Below are positions 7,471-15,568 of a stretch of 64,000 nt of DNA, in pieces. The DNA comes from Amycolatopsis sp. NBRC 101858. Lineage in GTDB: Bacteria; Actinomycetota; Actinomycetes; Mycobacteriales; Pseudonocardiaceae. Position 1 is the first letter of the stretch, and the number at the start of each line of letters is the position of its first letter. The position numbers were made by a program, and so were the translations under genes. The stretch lies in the NCBI RefSeq assembly GCF_030269325.1, contig NZ_BSTD01000004.1:350558-414557 (forward strand), in the 5' to 3' direction. The notes under the pieces were generated by a model that saw only the letters and a program-made list of their open reading frames with translations, was not told where the DNA came from and searched no databases.

Positions 7471-8042
7471 CGGTCGGCTCCCGGGGTGGCGGACAGGGCA
7501 CGCAGGTCGTCGAAAGCCTGCGAGAGATGGACATCCAGGGTCTGCGACGGGTTGTCGATCCAGGACTGGGCCGCGTGGTGGAAGGTCGCCCAGCCGGTCT
7601 GTGCGGCCAGCCCCGCCGGCCCGCCGGGGACGCCGTGCCGGCGCAGCGCCTCCGCGAGTGCGTCGGTGAGGGACGCGTGCTTGGCCAGTTCGCGTTCGCG
7701 CAGCGCCGGGGTCGCGGCGATGATCGCCAGCCGGGGCTCGGAGAACGGGCGGTTGGCTTCGAGGATCCGCGCGGCCTTCCGGAACGCGCGCAGCAGGATC
7801 TCGAACGGCGTGAGGCCGTCGGGGGCTTCGGCGATTTCCCGGGTCATCGTGTCGCGCAGGTCGGCTTCGCCGTCGAAGAGCACTTCGCGCTTGTCCGGGA
7901 AGTGCCGGAAGTACGTGCGCTCGTTGAGGCCGGCCCGCGCGGCGATCTCCGCCGTGGTGGTCCGGTCGAACCCGCGTTCCCCGTACAGCTCGAGCGCCGC
8001 CTGCTGGAGGCGGCGGCGCGCTTCCGCTCCGCTTCGTGGCAC
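7467..8042 (-). CDS. TetR-family transcriptional regulator
   Basis: 191 residues, starting at GTG 8042. The N-terminal HTH (LELYGERGFDRTTTAEIAARAGLNERTYFRHFPDKREVLF, residues 17-56) is diagnostic for TetR; the ligand-binding C-terminus is unrelated to characterised members by eye. It overlaps the SDR gene by 4 bp and is divergent from an epimerase gene across 109 bp that contain three copies of a TCAGTsACTGGCG element, the likely operator for both directions. Confidence 0.92.
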   Translation of the reverse strand: MPRSGAEARRRLQQAALELYGERGFDRTTTAEIAARAGLNERTYFRHFPDKREVLFDGEADLRDTMTREIAEAPDGLTPFEILLRAFRKAARILEANRPFSEPRLAIIAATPALRERELAKHASLTDALAEALRRHGVPGGPAGLAAQTGWATFHHAAQSWIDNPSQTLDVHLSQAFDDLRALSATPGADR

Positions 8043-8062
8043 GAGCCGAGGCTACCGCATTC

Positions 8063-8140
8063 CGTCAGTGACTGGCGTCACGTTGCGTCAGTGACTGGCG
8101 CTACGCGTAGGGTCGGTAGTGTCAGTCACTGGCGCTAACG
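8063..8140. promoter_or_regulatory. Three TetR operator-like repeats (core GTCAGTSACTGGCG)
   Basis: CGTCAGTGACTGGCG is present exactly at 8063-8077 and 8086-8100 (23-bp period). A third, near-identical copy, GTCAGTCACTGGCG, lies at 8121-8134, 18 bp before the ATG of the epimerase gene. GTCAGTGAC is itself close to a palindrome. Copies 1 and 2 are nearer the TetR start and copy 3 nearer the epimerase start, as expected for a bidirectional repressor. Confidence 0.65.
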
Positions 8141-8151
8141 GGAGTGTTCGC

Positions 8152-9018
8152 ATGCATGTCTTCGTCACCGGCGGGTCCGGCCAGACCGGTCCCACCGTCG
8201 TCGCCGGGCTTCTCGCGGCCGGCCACACCGTCACCGGCCTCGCGCGCTCGGACGCGGCCGCCGCCCGGCTGGAATCGTTGGGCGCCACCGCACTCCGCGG
8301 CTCGCTGGAAGACCTCGGCAGCCTGCGCGGCGGCGCCGAAGCCGCCGACGGCGTCCTGCACATGGCCTTCGGCGGCGACTTCGCCGACCCGGACGACCTG
8401 ACCCGCCGCGACACGGCCGCGATCGAGGCACTCGGCCGCGTGGGCAAGCGGTTCGTCAGCACATCGGGGACGCTCGTCCTGCCGGGCGGCCGGGAATGCA
8501 CCGAGCGGGACGAGCCCGACGCACAGGGCATCGCGGGCTTCCGCATCCCGGGCGAACGGCTGTGCCTGGACTTCGGCGGCACGGTCGTCCGGCTCGCGCC
8601 CACTGTCCACGGTCCCGAGGACCACGGGTTCGTCCCGATGCTCATCACCACGGCGCGCCAGTCCGGCGTGTCGGCGTACGTCGGCGACGGCGCCAACCGC
8701 TGGCCCGCAGTCCACCGGCGCGACGCGGCTGTCTTGTTCCGCCTGGCGCTGGAAGGGGCTCCCGCCGGGAGCGTGCTGCACGGCGTGGCGGAGAACGTGC
8801 CGTTCAAGAGCATCGCGGAGACGATCGGCCGCAAGCTGGGCGTGCCCACGGTTGCCCTGACGCCGGAGGAGGCCGCGACGCACTTCCCGAGTCCGTTCAT
8901 GGCCCGGGTCTTCGCCTTCGACGGGCCGGTTTCCAGCGCCGGAACGCGACTGCTCGGCTGGGAGCCGACGCATCCGGGCCTGCTGGAAGACCTGGAAACC
9001 GGCGACTACTTCGCCTAG
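8152..9018 (+). CDS. NAD-dependent epimerase/dehydratase (extended SDR) family protein
   Basis: 288 residues with the Rossmann signature VTGGSGQTGPTVVAGLL at the N-terminus. It is an atypical extended SDR: the middle part (FVSTSGTLVLPGGRE) and the C-terminal ELLG/GWEPTHPGLLEDL region match NAD-binding epimerase-like proteins rather than classical SDRs, and no clear Y-x-x-x-K is visible. ATG 8152 is used; the longer frame from 8119 would translate the operator repeat. It is divergent from TetR. The stop overlaps the convergent bicupin gene by 4 bp. Confidence 0.85.
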   Translation: MHVFVTGGSGQTGPTVVAGLLAAGHTVTGLARSDAAAARLESLGATALRGSLEDLGSLRGGAEAADGVLHMAFGGDFADPDDLTRRDTAAIEALGRVGKRFVSTSGTLVLPGGRECTERDEPDAQGIAGFRIPGERLCLDFGGTVVRLAPTVHGPEDHGFVPMLITTARQSGVSAYVGDGANRWPAVHRRDAAVLFRLALEGAPAGSVLHGVAENVPFKSIAETIGRKLGVPTVALTPEEAATHFPSPFMARVFAFDGPVSSAGTRLLGWEPTHPGLLEDLETGDYFA

Positions 9019-9749
9019 CTGTCCAGGGGGTCGAGACGCGGGGTTTCGCCCGGCCCCGCGGGGAAGTGGGCGATGAAGGTGACGCCGTCGTCCTGGGCGT
9101 CGAAGCGGGCGATCCGCGCCGCTTCCGGCTCGTAGAACACGTCTCCGGGGCGCAGCAGCGTCTCGGGTTCGCCTTCGATCTGGTAGATCGCCGACCCCGC
9201 CTCGATGCTGCCGAACACCGGTCCATTGTGGACATGCAACCCCGAACCGTACCCGGGAGCGATGGTGATCCGCCGGATCTCGACGTGGTCGACCACCCGC
9301 GGAGCCGGGAGCTGCTGCTCCAGCACCAGCGTCCGCGTGACCGGCGCGGCGGGGACCGGTGCGGGGTCGGCGCCGCCCACCGGGTCGCCGATCTCTGTCG
9401 ACGTGCCGTCTTCGGGGATTTCTTCGATTGCCAGGTGCGTCATCGCGCTGGTGTCCGTCGCGCCGTGCCAATGCCATTCGCCGGCGGCGACGCGGACCGT
9501 GTCGCCCGGCCGGACCAGCTGGGCCGGGCCGCCGCGGCGCTGGACGTAGCCGGTGCCGTCGGTGACCACGAGGACCTGGCCCAGCGGGTGCCGGTGCCAG
9601 CGCGTGCGGGCCCCCGGCGCGAACTGCACGCGGTCGACCCGGGTGCGCGACGGGCCGTCAGGCTCGGCGAGCGCCGTGACCCACGCGCTGCCGGTGATCG
9701 CTTCGGCCGGGGCGGCGGTGCTTGCCGGGGGAGCGGGAAGGACGTGCAC
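9015..9749 (-). CDS. Bicupin domain protein
   Basis: 244 residues with two cupin barrels. The first has the metal-binding W-H-R-H-P-L-G-Q segment at about residues 50-57 and the second motif PGDTVRVAAGEWHWHG. The second barrel contains GSGLHVHNGPVFG and LLRPGDVFYEP. Cupins with two barrels include quercetinase- and oxalate-decarboxylase-like enzymes, but neither identity is supported specifically. GTG 9749 follows AGGAGTCC. It is 10 bp downstream of a TetR gene on the same strand, so it is probably controlled by that repressor. Confidence 0.85.
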   Translation of the reverse strand: MHVLPAPPASTAAPAEAITGSAWVTALAEPDGPSRTRVDRVQFAPGARTRWHRHPLGQVLVVTDGTGYVQRRGGPAQLVRPGDTVRVAAGEWHWHGATDTSAMTHLAIEEIPEDGTSTEIGDPVGGADPAPVPAAPVTRTLVLEQQLPAPRVVDHVEIRRITIAPGYGSGLHVHNGPVFGSIEAGSAIYQIEGEPETLLRPGDVFYEPEAARIARFDAQDDGVTFIAHFPAGPGETPRLDPLDS

Positions 9750-9759
9750 GAAGGACTCC

Positions 9760-10323
9760 TCAGCGGGTGAGCAGGGCCAGGACGCCGGAGACGGCCTGGT
9801 CGAACGGTTCGGGCGCGTTCGCGGCGCGAGCCAGGACGTAGCCGCCCTGCAGGACGGCGACGACGGTGGCGGCCAGGGCGGTGGTGTCCACCCCGGCGGG
9901 CAGCTCGCCCGCCGCCTTGCCTTCGTCGAGGACTTCGGCCAACCGGGCGCGCAGCCGCGTCAGGGTCTCGTCGACCGGGGCGCGCAGCTCCGGGTCGGCG
10001 ACGACTTCGGGGTCCTGCGTGAGCCGGCCGATGGGGCAGCCCTTGAGCACTTCGCGCTCACGACGCAGGTACGCGGTGATCCGCTCGACGGCGGTCCCGG
10101 GCCGGTTCAGCTGGGCCTCGGCGGCGGCCAGCAGCTCGTCCGCGCTGCGCCGCACGGCCTCCAGCGCCAGCTCCCGCTTGCCGGAGAAGTGGTGGTACAT
10201 GCTGCCCTGCCCGGCGCCGGCGTGCTGCTGGATGGCCTTGGGGCTGGTGCCCACGTAGCCGCGTTCCCACAGCAGCGCCCGGGTGCTGGCGACGAGCTGG
10301 TCCCTGGTGTCCACGCCGAGCAC
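9760..10323 (-). CDS. TetR-family transcriptional regulator
   Basis: 187 residues. The HTH at residues 10-50 (TRALLWERGYVGTSPKAIQQHAGAGQGSMYHHFSGKRELAL) matches AcrR/TetR members, and the C-terminal domain (PIGRLTQDPEVVADPELR) matches the TetR_C subgroup often found with oxidoreductases. Start is GTG 10323 or 10314. The first is directly preceded by a TGTAC-N10-GTACA inverted repeat, so there is no room for a ribosome-binding site: likely a leaderless transcript with an operator over the start. It probably controls the bicupin gene behind it. Confidence 0.9.
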   Translation of the reverse strand: MLGVDTRDQLVASTRALLWERGYVGTSPKAIQQHAGAGQGSMYHHFSGKRELALEAVRRSADELLAAAEAQLNRPGTAVERITAYLRREREVLKGCPIGRLTQDPEVVADPELRAPVDETLTRLRARLAEVLDEGKAAGELPAGVDTTALAATVVAVLQGGYVLARAANAPEPFDQAVSGVLALLTR

Positions 10324-10343
10324 TGTACATACCAGTAGGTACA
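10324..10343. promoter_or_regulatory. Inverted repeat TGTAC-N10-GTACA at TetR start (candidate autoregulatory operator)
   Basis: TGTACATACCAGTAGGTACA at 10324-10343: outer arms TGTAC/GTACA, inner arms TACC/GGTA. It abuts the first possible start codon (GTG 10323) of the TetR gene, an AT-richer patch in otherwise GC-rich DNA. Confidence 0.6.
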
Positions 10344-10360
10344 GACGCCAGAGGCGTCCC

Positions 10361-10879
10361 TCAGTGCACCGGCTGGAGCAGCGGACGCGGCCGCGCGAGA
10401 ACGGCGCTGACCTGGCCCTCTTCCGGCGACGGCGGAGTCAGCCCCGGGCCTGGCGTCATCACCGTCTCGGCGAGCGTGACCTCGGCGCCGCAGCGCAGGC
10501 ACGTGCCCGACTGCGGCACTTCGCCGTCGCAGCCCGCGTGGACGAACACCCGCCGCCGTCCGCCCGGTGCGTAGTGCTCGTCGCCCCAGGCCGACAGGGC
10601 GCGGACGACCGGCCAGAGCCCGCGGCCCTTGGCCGTCAGTTCGTACTCGCTGCGCTTGCCGGGCCCCGGCACCCGCGCCAGCACGCCTTCGCCGATCAGG
10701 AACTCCAGCCGTTCGGTCAGGACCGCGCGCGGGATGCCCAGGTGCTCGACGAAGTCGCTGAAGCGGCGGACGCCGAACACGGCGTCGCGGACGATCAGCA
10801 GCGTCCAGCGCTCTCCGACGATTTCCAGGGCGCGGACCATCGAGCAGGCCTGGTTCGTGTATTCGCGGGGGAGTGCCAT
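10361..10879 (-). CDS. HxlR-family (MarR-like) transcriptional regulator
   Basis: 172 residues starting at ATG 10879 after GCGGGGGAG. HxlR hallmarks are visible: a Cys near the N-terminus (NQACSMVRALEIVGERWTLLIVRDA), FGVRRFSDFVEHLGIPRAVLTERL for the recognition helix, and YELTAKGRGLWPVV for the wing. Unusually for the family it has a C-terminal extension with three cysteines (GCDGEVPQSGTCLRCGAEV), which could bind zinc. It is divergent from an MFS transporter across 94 bp holding two GTTCG-N5-CGAA elements, so the transporter is its likely target. Confidence 0.9.
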   Translation of the reverse strand: MALPREYTNQACSMVRALEIVGERWTLLIVRDAVFGVRRFSDFVEHLGIPRAVLTERLEFLIGEGVLARVPGPGKRSEYELTAKGRGLWPVVRALSAWGDEHYAPGGRRRVFVHAGCDGEVPQSGTCLRCGAEVTLAETVMTPGPGLTPPSPEEGQVSAVLARPRPLLQPVH

Positions 10880-10902
10880 GCGTGCCAGTCTGCCACAAAA
10901 GA

Positions 10903-10959
10903 GTTCGTTCATCGAACCAACCGTGCTAGCCTTCCGGCGGAAGAGTTCGGTGACCGAAT
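10903..10959. promoter_or_regulatory. Two GTTCG-N5-CGAA inverted repeats (candidate HxlR operators)
   Basis: GTTCGTTCATCGAAC lies at 10903-10917 and the related GTTCGGTGACCGAAT at 10945-10959, exactly 42 bp (four helical turns) apart. One lies near each divergent start codon (HxlR ATG at 10879, MFS ATG at 10974). Confidence 0.6.
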
Positions 10960-10973
10960 CAAAGGGAGTCCGC

Positions 10974-12347
10974 ATGGCCAGCCGCCCGGGAGCCGTCCTC
11001 GTCGCCTCCGGCGGCGCGACCCTGCTCGCGCTCTTCGTCTTCACCGCGCCGCTCTCGATCGTCCCGGCCGTGGCCGGCGGCCTCGGGGCCGGCGCGGTCG
11101 CGACGTCGTGGATCCTCAGCTCGATGAGCCTCGGCCTGGCCGTCGCGCTGCTGCCGGCCGGCGCGGTCGGCGACGACTTCGGCCGGCGGCGCGTCTTCGT
11201 CGCCGGCGCCCTCGTGACGGCCGTGGGGTCCGTGTTGTGCGCGGTCGCGCCCGGGCCGCTGACGTTCATCGCCGGCCGCGTCGTCGAAGGCCTCGGCGGC
11301 GCCGCGCTGATCGCGTGCGGGCTCGCGGTGCTCGGGCCCGCGTTCCCGGACGCCGCCGGCCGGGCCCGGGCGACCGGCCTGTGGGGTGCCTGCCTCGGCG
11401 CGGGCATCGCGATCGGCCCGCTGGCCGGCGCGGCCCTCGACGACGACTGGCGAGTGCTCTACTTCGTGATCACGGCGCTGTCGCTCGGCGTCGCGGTGCT
11501 CGGGCGGGTCTTGCTGGAGGAGTCCGTTTCGGGGCGGGCGCGGACGATCGACCTGCCCGGCGCGCTGCTGCTGGGCGGCGGGCTCGCGGCACTGCTGGCG
11601 GCGCTGACCGAAGGCAGGCAGGGCTGGACGAGCCCCTTCGAACTGGCGCTGATCGCGGCGGCGGTCGTGCTGCTCATCGCGTTCTTCGCCCACCAGAACT
11701 CGTCCGGCGGCGGGATGCTCGACCTCACGCTCTTCCGCCGCCCCGCGCTGGTGTCGGCCACGGCGGGCGCGTTCGTGGCGGGCGCCGGGGTCACCGCGCT
11801 GATGGCGTTCCTCTGCACGATGCTCGAGAACGGCCTCGCGCTCAGCCCCTTGGTGGCGGCGCTGGTGGTGCTGGCCTGGTCGGCGACGAGCGTGCTTTCG
11901 GCCCTGCTGACGCGCCGGCTCCCGGTCACCCTCTCCGGCGGTACGCGGCTGAGCGGCGGCCTGGTCGTGGTGGCCGCGGGACTCGTCCCGCTCGCGTTCG
12001 TCACCCCGGGCTCGAACCCGGCGTCCCTGCTCCCGGGCCTGCTGGTGGCGGGACTCGGCACCGGCGTGGTGAACGCGTCGCTGGGGCGCGAAGCCGTGGC
12101 GAGCGTGCCGCCGCACCGCGCCGGCATGGGCAGCGGCATCAACAACACGAGCCGGTACGTCGGCGCGGCGCTCGGCGTCACGGTGGTCAGCGTCCTGGCG
12201 GTCCACGCAGCGCCGACGCCGGCCTCCCTGACCGCGGGCTGGAACACCGCGGTCCTCGTGGGCATCGCGGTGTCCCTGGTCGGTGCCGCGGCGATCGCGG
12301 CGTTGACGGTCCGGGCGAAGCGGGCCGCGGCGGTGCTCCCGGTCTAG
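10974..12347 (+). CDS. MFS transporter (drug efflux type)
   Basis: 457 residues with about 12-14 hydrophobic segments. The motif A-like loop between helices 2 and 3 reads GAVGDDFGRRRVFVAG, and the helix 5 region (GACLGAGIAIGPLAG) resembles motif C of antiporters, pointing to drug/proton export. ATG 10974 follows AAAGGGAG. It is divergent from an HxlR regulator; a regulator-transporter pair of this type usually exports the ligand of the regulator, but the compound is unknown. It overlaps the convergent reductase gene by 4 bp. Confidence 0.88.
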   Translation: MASRPGAVLVASGGATLLALFVFTAPLSIVPAVAGGLGAGAVATSWILSSMSLGLAVALLPAGAVGDDFGRRRVFVAGALVTAVGSVLCAVAPGPLTFIAGRVVEGLGGAALIACGLAVLGPAFPDAAGRARATGLWGACLGAGIAIGPLAGAALDDDWRVLYFVITALSLGVAVLGRVLLEESVSGRARTIDLPGALLLGGGLAALLAALTEGRQGWTSPFELALIAAAVVLLIAFFAHQNSSGGGMLDLTLFRRPALVSATAGAFVAGAGVTALMAFLCTMLENGLALSPLVAALVVLAWSATSVLSALLTRRLPVTLSGGTRLSGGLVVVAAGLVPLAFVTPGSNPASLLPGLLVAGLGTGVVNASLGREAVASVPPHRAGMGSGINNTSRYVGAALGVTVVSVLAVHAAPTPASLTAGWNTAVLVGIAVSLVGAAAIAALTVRAKRAAAVLPV

Positions 12348-12964
12348 CCGAACCGGTCGAGCATGGCGCGCAGTTCGGCGGCGCCGACGTTCGCGCCGAA
12401 GGCTTCGGCGCCCGGCTCCAGGCGGACGCCCTCGGCCAGCGGACCGGCGAGCAGCGGGTCGAAGCCGAACGCGTCGACCAGCTCCGCCACGCGGGCCACG
12501 TCGGCCGGGTCGTCGCCGGCGATCGCGATCGCCTTGCGGCCCGGGCTCCCCGCCGGGCGTGCCTCGTCCTCCAGGTCGTGGTAACCCATGTGGTTGAACG
12601 CCTTCACGATGTGCGCGCCGTCCAAAAAGGACTGGACCGTCTCGCTGGTCGATACGCGCAAGTCGTCGCGGTGGCCGTCGACCTCCCACCAGTAGTTCAT
12701 CGCGTCGATGACGAGCTTGCCGGCCAGCGCCGCCGCCGGGATGGTGCGGTACTTGCCCAGCGGCAGCGCGAGAACCACGACGTCCGCCTTCGCCGCTGCG
12801 TCCTCGGCGGTCGCCGCGATCGCGCCGGGCGTGAGGACGTCGACGGTCAGCGCGATCTTCTCCGGCGTGCCCGAGCCGGCCACGAGCACGTCGTGCCCGG
12901 CGGCGAGCGCGAGCCGGGCCAGGACCGTGCCCACCTTGCCCGCGCCGAGGATGCCGATGATCAT
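12344..12964 (-). CDS. F420/NADP oxidoreductase-like reductase (coenzyme F420-dependent NADP reductase family)
   Basis: 206 residues starting MIIGILGAGKVG, the glycine-rich dinucleotide fold of the F420_oxidored family, followed by DVVVLALPLGKYRTI and VIDAMNYWWEVDG, which match NpdG-like and NADPH-dependent F420 reductases. Its ATG overlaps the stop of an LLM oxidoreductase gene (ATGA at 12961-12964), placing it last in an operon of three. Supplying or recycling reduced F420 for the two LLM enzymes is a reasonable inference, though some members of this fold act on other substrates. Confidence 0.8.
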   Translation of the reverse strand: MIIGILGAGKVGTVLARLALAAGHDVLVAGSGTPEKIALTVDVLTPGAIAATAEDAAAKADVVVLALPLGKYRTIPAAALAGKLVIDAMNYWWEVDGHRDDLRVSTSETVQSFLDGAHIVKAFNHMGYHDLEDEARPAGSPGRKAIAIAGDDPADVARVAELVDAFGFDPLLAGPLAEGVRLEPGAEAFGANVGAAELRAMLDRFG

Positions 12965-13998
12965 TTCGTCTCCGAAAGCAGGTCACGCACCATCGGGATC
13001 ACTCGGGTGCCGTAGAGTTCGACGGCCCGCAGACGGGCGCTCGCCGGCTGCGACCCGGAGCTGTAGATCAGGTCGAAGCGGCCGACGCCCAGCTCCGCGA
13101 CCGCGCCGGCGATCTTGCGGGCGACGGTTTCGGGCGAGCCGATGTACAGCGAACCGTGCTCGATCTCGTGGTCGTACTCTTCGCGCTTGATCGGCGCCCA
13201 GCCCCGCAGTGCGCCGATCCGGTCGCGGATCACGCGGTAGCGCGGCCAGAACACCTCGCGCGCCTGCTCGTCGGTGTCGGCGACGAACCCGGGGGAGTGC
13301 ATGCCGACCGGGTGGGCGGTGGTGCCGAACTGCGCGGCCGCCCGGCGGTACAGGTCGAGGTAGGGCGCGAACCGCCCGGGCGGCCCGCCGATGATCGCCA
13401 GCATGAGCGGGAGGCCGTGGTGCGCGGTCCGGATCACCGACTGGGGCGAGCCGCCGACACCGACCCACGTCGTCAGCCGGCCGGAGTCGGTCTTCGGGTA
13501 GACGTCGGCGTTCTCCAGGGCCGGCCGCAGCTTTCCCTGCCAGCTCACGGGTTTCTCGTCGAGCAGCCGCACGAACAGGTCGAGCTTCTCTTCGAACAGT
13601 GCGTCGTAGTCGCTCAGGTCGTAGCCGAACAGCGGGAACGACTCGGTGAACGAACCCCGGCCGAGGATCACCTCGGCGCGCCCGGCCGAGAGCGCGTCGA
13701 CCGTCGCGAAGCGCTGGAACACCCGGACCGGGTCGTCCGAGCTCAGCACCGTGACACCGGACGACAGCCGGATGCGCGACGTGCGGGTCGCGATGCCGGC
13801 CAGCACGGTTTCGGGCGTGGAGATCGAGTACTCGGGACGGTGGTGCTCGCCGAGGGCGAGCACGTCGACGCCGGTCTCGTCGGCGAGGACGGCTTCGGCC
13901 ACCACCTGCCGGATGGCGGCGGCGTGGGAGAGCGGCCGGCCGGCGTCGTCCTCGGGGACGTCGCCGAAGGTGTCGAGGCCGAACTGGAGATCAGACAC
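12961..13998 (-). CDS. LLM-class flavin-dependent oxidoreductase (first of a paralogous pair)
   Basis: 345 residues of the bacterial luciferase-like (LLM) TIM-barrel family: FGLDTFGDVP at the N-terminus, DVLALGEHHRPEYSISTPE, the VTVLSSDDPVRVFQRFATVDALSAGRAEVILGRG core, and a C-terminal GSPETVARKIA typical of F420/FMN members. Start is GTG 13998, preceded by GGAGC. It overlaps its paralogue upstream by 8 bp and the F420-type reductase downstream by 4 bp. Both LLM proteins are exactly 345 residues and align throughout, indicating a tandem duplication. Confidence 0.9.
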   Translation of the reverse strand: MSDLQFGLDTFGDVPEDDAGRPLSHAAAIRQVVAEAVLADETGVDVLALGEHHRPEYSISTPETVLAGIATRTSRIRLSSGVTVLSSDDPVRVFQRFATVDALSAGRAEVILGRGSFTESFPLFGYDLSDYDALFEEKLDLFVRLLDEKPVSWQGKLRPALENADVYPKTDSGRLTTWVGVGGSPQSVIRTAHHGLPLMLAIIGGPPGRFAPYLDLYRRAAAQFGTTAHPVGMHSPGFVADTDEQAREVFWPRYRVIRDRIGALRGWAPIKREEYDHEIEHGSLYIGSPETVARKIAGAVAELGVGRFDLIYSSGSQPASARLRAVELYGTRVIPMVRDLLSETK

Positions 13999-15028
13999 GG
14001 GAGGGCTCCTTCGCGAGCAGTTCGCGCACCCGCGGCGCGACCTCGCGGCCGAGCAGCTCGATCGTCCGCGCACGCGCGGCCCGCGGCAGGTGCATGATGT
14101 CGTACTTGAGGTCGAAGCGGCTCAGGCGCAGGTCCCGTGCCACGGTCGCGATCTTGCGGGCGACGGTCTCCGGGGAGCCGACGAACAGAGCGCCGGTGTC
14201 CACTTCGGACAGGTAGCGCCGCCGGTCCGGTTCGTAGAAGCCGCGCTCGGCGGCGATCCGCGTCACGACCGGTTCCCAGTACCGCCACCACGTCTCGACG
14301 GCTTCTTCGTCGGTGTCGGCGACCAGGCCGAGCGAGTGCTGGCCGACCGGCTGAACGGGTTGCCCGAACTGCTCGAGCGCGCGGTGGTACAGCTCCACGT
14401 GACCGGCGAAGCGCTGCGGGTGCCCGCCGATGATCGCCAGCATGAGCGGCAGGCCGTAGCGGGCCGCGCGCACGACGGAGTCCGGGCTGCCGCCCACGCC
14501 GATCCAGGTGGGGATCCCGCCCGGGCGCATCCGGGGGTGCAGCGTCTCGTCGGTCAACGGCGCCCGCACCGTCCCGGACCAGGTGACGCTCTCCTCGCGC
14601 TGCAGGCGCACGAAGAGGTCGAGCTTCTCCTCGAAGAGGTGCTCGTAGTCGGCGAGGTCGTAGCCGAACAGCGGGAACGACTCCGTCGCCGACGCCCGGC
14701 CCAGCACCAGCTGGGCGCGTCCGGCCGAGACGGCGTCCAGGGTGGAGAACTCCTGGTAGAGCCGCACCGGGTCGTTCGTGCTCAGCACGGTCACGGAGGT
14801 GCCGAGCTGGAGGCGCTCGGTCGCCGTGGCGATCGCCGCCAGCAGCACGGGCGCCGCGCTGTCGGTGTGCCCTTCGCGGTAGTGCTCGCCGACGCTGAAG
14901 ACGTCCAGCCCCGCCGATTCGGCCAGCCGCGCTTCCTCGACGAGCAGCCGGACGGTCTCCGCGTCGCTCAGCTCGCGGCCGTCGTCGGTGGCGACCTCGC
15001 CGAACGAGTTCAGGCCCAGCTCGATCAT
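13991..15028 (-). CDS. LLM-class flavin-dependent oxidoreductase (second of a paralogous pair)
   Basis: 345 residues with the same layout as its downstream neighbour: LGLNSFGEVATDDG, DVFSVGEHYREGH, VTVLSTNDPVRLYQEFSTLDAVSAGRAQLVLGRA, and GSPETVARKIA near residue 300. ATG 15028 is chosen because a strong AAAGGAGG site lies just upstream; the longer frame would start inside the operator. It is the first gene of a three-gene operon and lies opposite a MarR gene. Substrate unknown; family members are monooxygenases or F420-dependent dehydrogenases. Confidence 0.9.
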   Translation of the reverse strand: MIELGLNSFGEVATDDGRELSDAETVRLLVEEARLAESAGLDVFSVGEHYREGHTDSAAPVLLAAIATATERLQLGTSVTVLSTNDPVRLYQEFSTLDAVSAGRAQLVLGRASATESFPLFGYDLADYEHLFEEKLDLFVRLQREESVTWSGTVRAPLTDETLHPRMRPGGIPTWIGVGGSPDSVVRAARYGLPLMLAIIGGHPQRFAGHVELYHRALEQFGQPVQPVGQHSLGLVADTDEEAVETWWRYWEPVVTRIAAERGFYEPDRRRYLSEVDTGALFVGSPETVARKIATVARDLRLSRFDLKYDIMHLPRAARARTIELLGREVAPRVRELLAKEPSRV

Positions 15029-15039
15029 GGTGCCTCCTT

Positions 15040-15083
15040 TGATTGACACGTCAATCATCCGCCCGATATGATTGACGTGTCAA
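15040..15083. promoter_or_regulatory. Two palindromic MarR operators, TTGAC-N2-GTCAA
   Basis: TGATTGACACGTCAATCA at 15040-15057 has perfect 8-bp arms and a 2-bp centre. A second site, TTGACGTGTCAA, at 15072-15083 is the exact reverse complement of the core of the first. Site 1 covers the space before the LLM start (15028) and site 2 precedes the Shine-Dalgarno sequence of the MarR gene, so one regulator could shut both promoters. They are the clearest operators of this kind in the window. Confidence 0.75.
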
Positions 15084-15095
15084 CTAGGAGGCAAG

Positions 15096-15560
15096 GTGAC
15101 CCGGACGACACGGCGGCGCGTGCTGCCGACCACGGAGGAGCTGCGCGTCTGGCGCGGGTTCATCGAGACGACCGAAGCCGTGCGTGCCGAGCTGGGTGCG
15201 CGGCTGCAAGCGGAGTGCGGGCTCTCACCGGGGGACTACGCGGTGCTGCTCGCGCTCAGCGAGGCCGAGGGGCAGCGGCTGCGGTCGTCACAGCTGGCCG
15301 ACGACATCGGCTGGGAGCGCAGCCGCCTGTCCCACCACCTCGGCCGGATGGAGAAGCGTGGCCTGATCCGCCGCGAGGAGTGCCGGACGGACAACCGGGG
15401 GGCCGAGGTGGTGCTGACGACGGAGGGCTCGGCGGCGTTCCGGGGTGCGACGGTGCCGCACTTGACGGCGGTCCGCGAGCTGTTCGTGGACGCGCTGACC
15501 CCGGAGCAGATCACGGCGGCGGGCGAGATCGCGGCGGCGCTGCGCGCCAAGCTCGGCTGA
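15096..15560 (+). CDS. MarR-family transcriptional regulator
   Basis: 154 residues, GTG 15096 with AGGAGG four bases upstream (15086-15091). The winged helix is clear: LSPGDYAVLLALSEAEGQRLRSSQLADDIGWERSRLSHHLGRMEKRGLIRRE and the wing TDNRGAEVVLTTEG. It is divergent from the LLM/F420 reductase operon, with two TTGAC-N2-GTCAA palindromes in the 67-bp gap, and is probably the repressor of that operon and of itself. Confidence 0.92.
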   Translation: MTRTTRRRVLPTTEELRVWRGFIETTEAVRAELGARLQAECGLSPGDYAVLLALSEAEGQRLRSSQLADDIGWERSRLSHHLGRMEKRGLIRREECRTDNRGAEVVLTTEGSAAFRGATVPHLTAVRELFVDALTPEQITAAGEIAAALRAKLG

Positions 15561-15568
15561 CGACCCGG

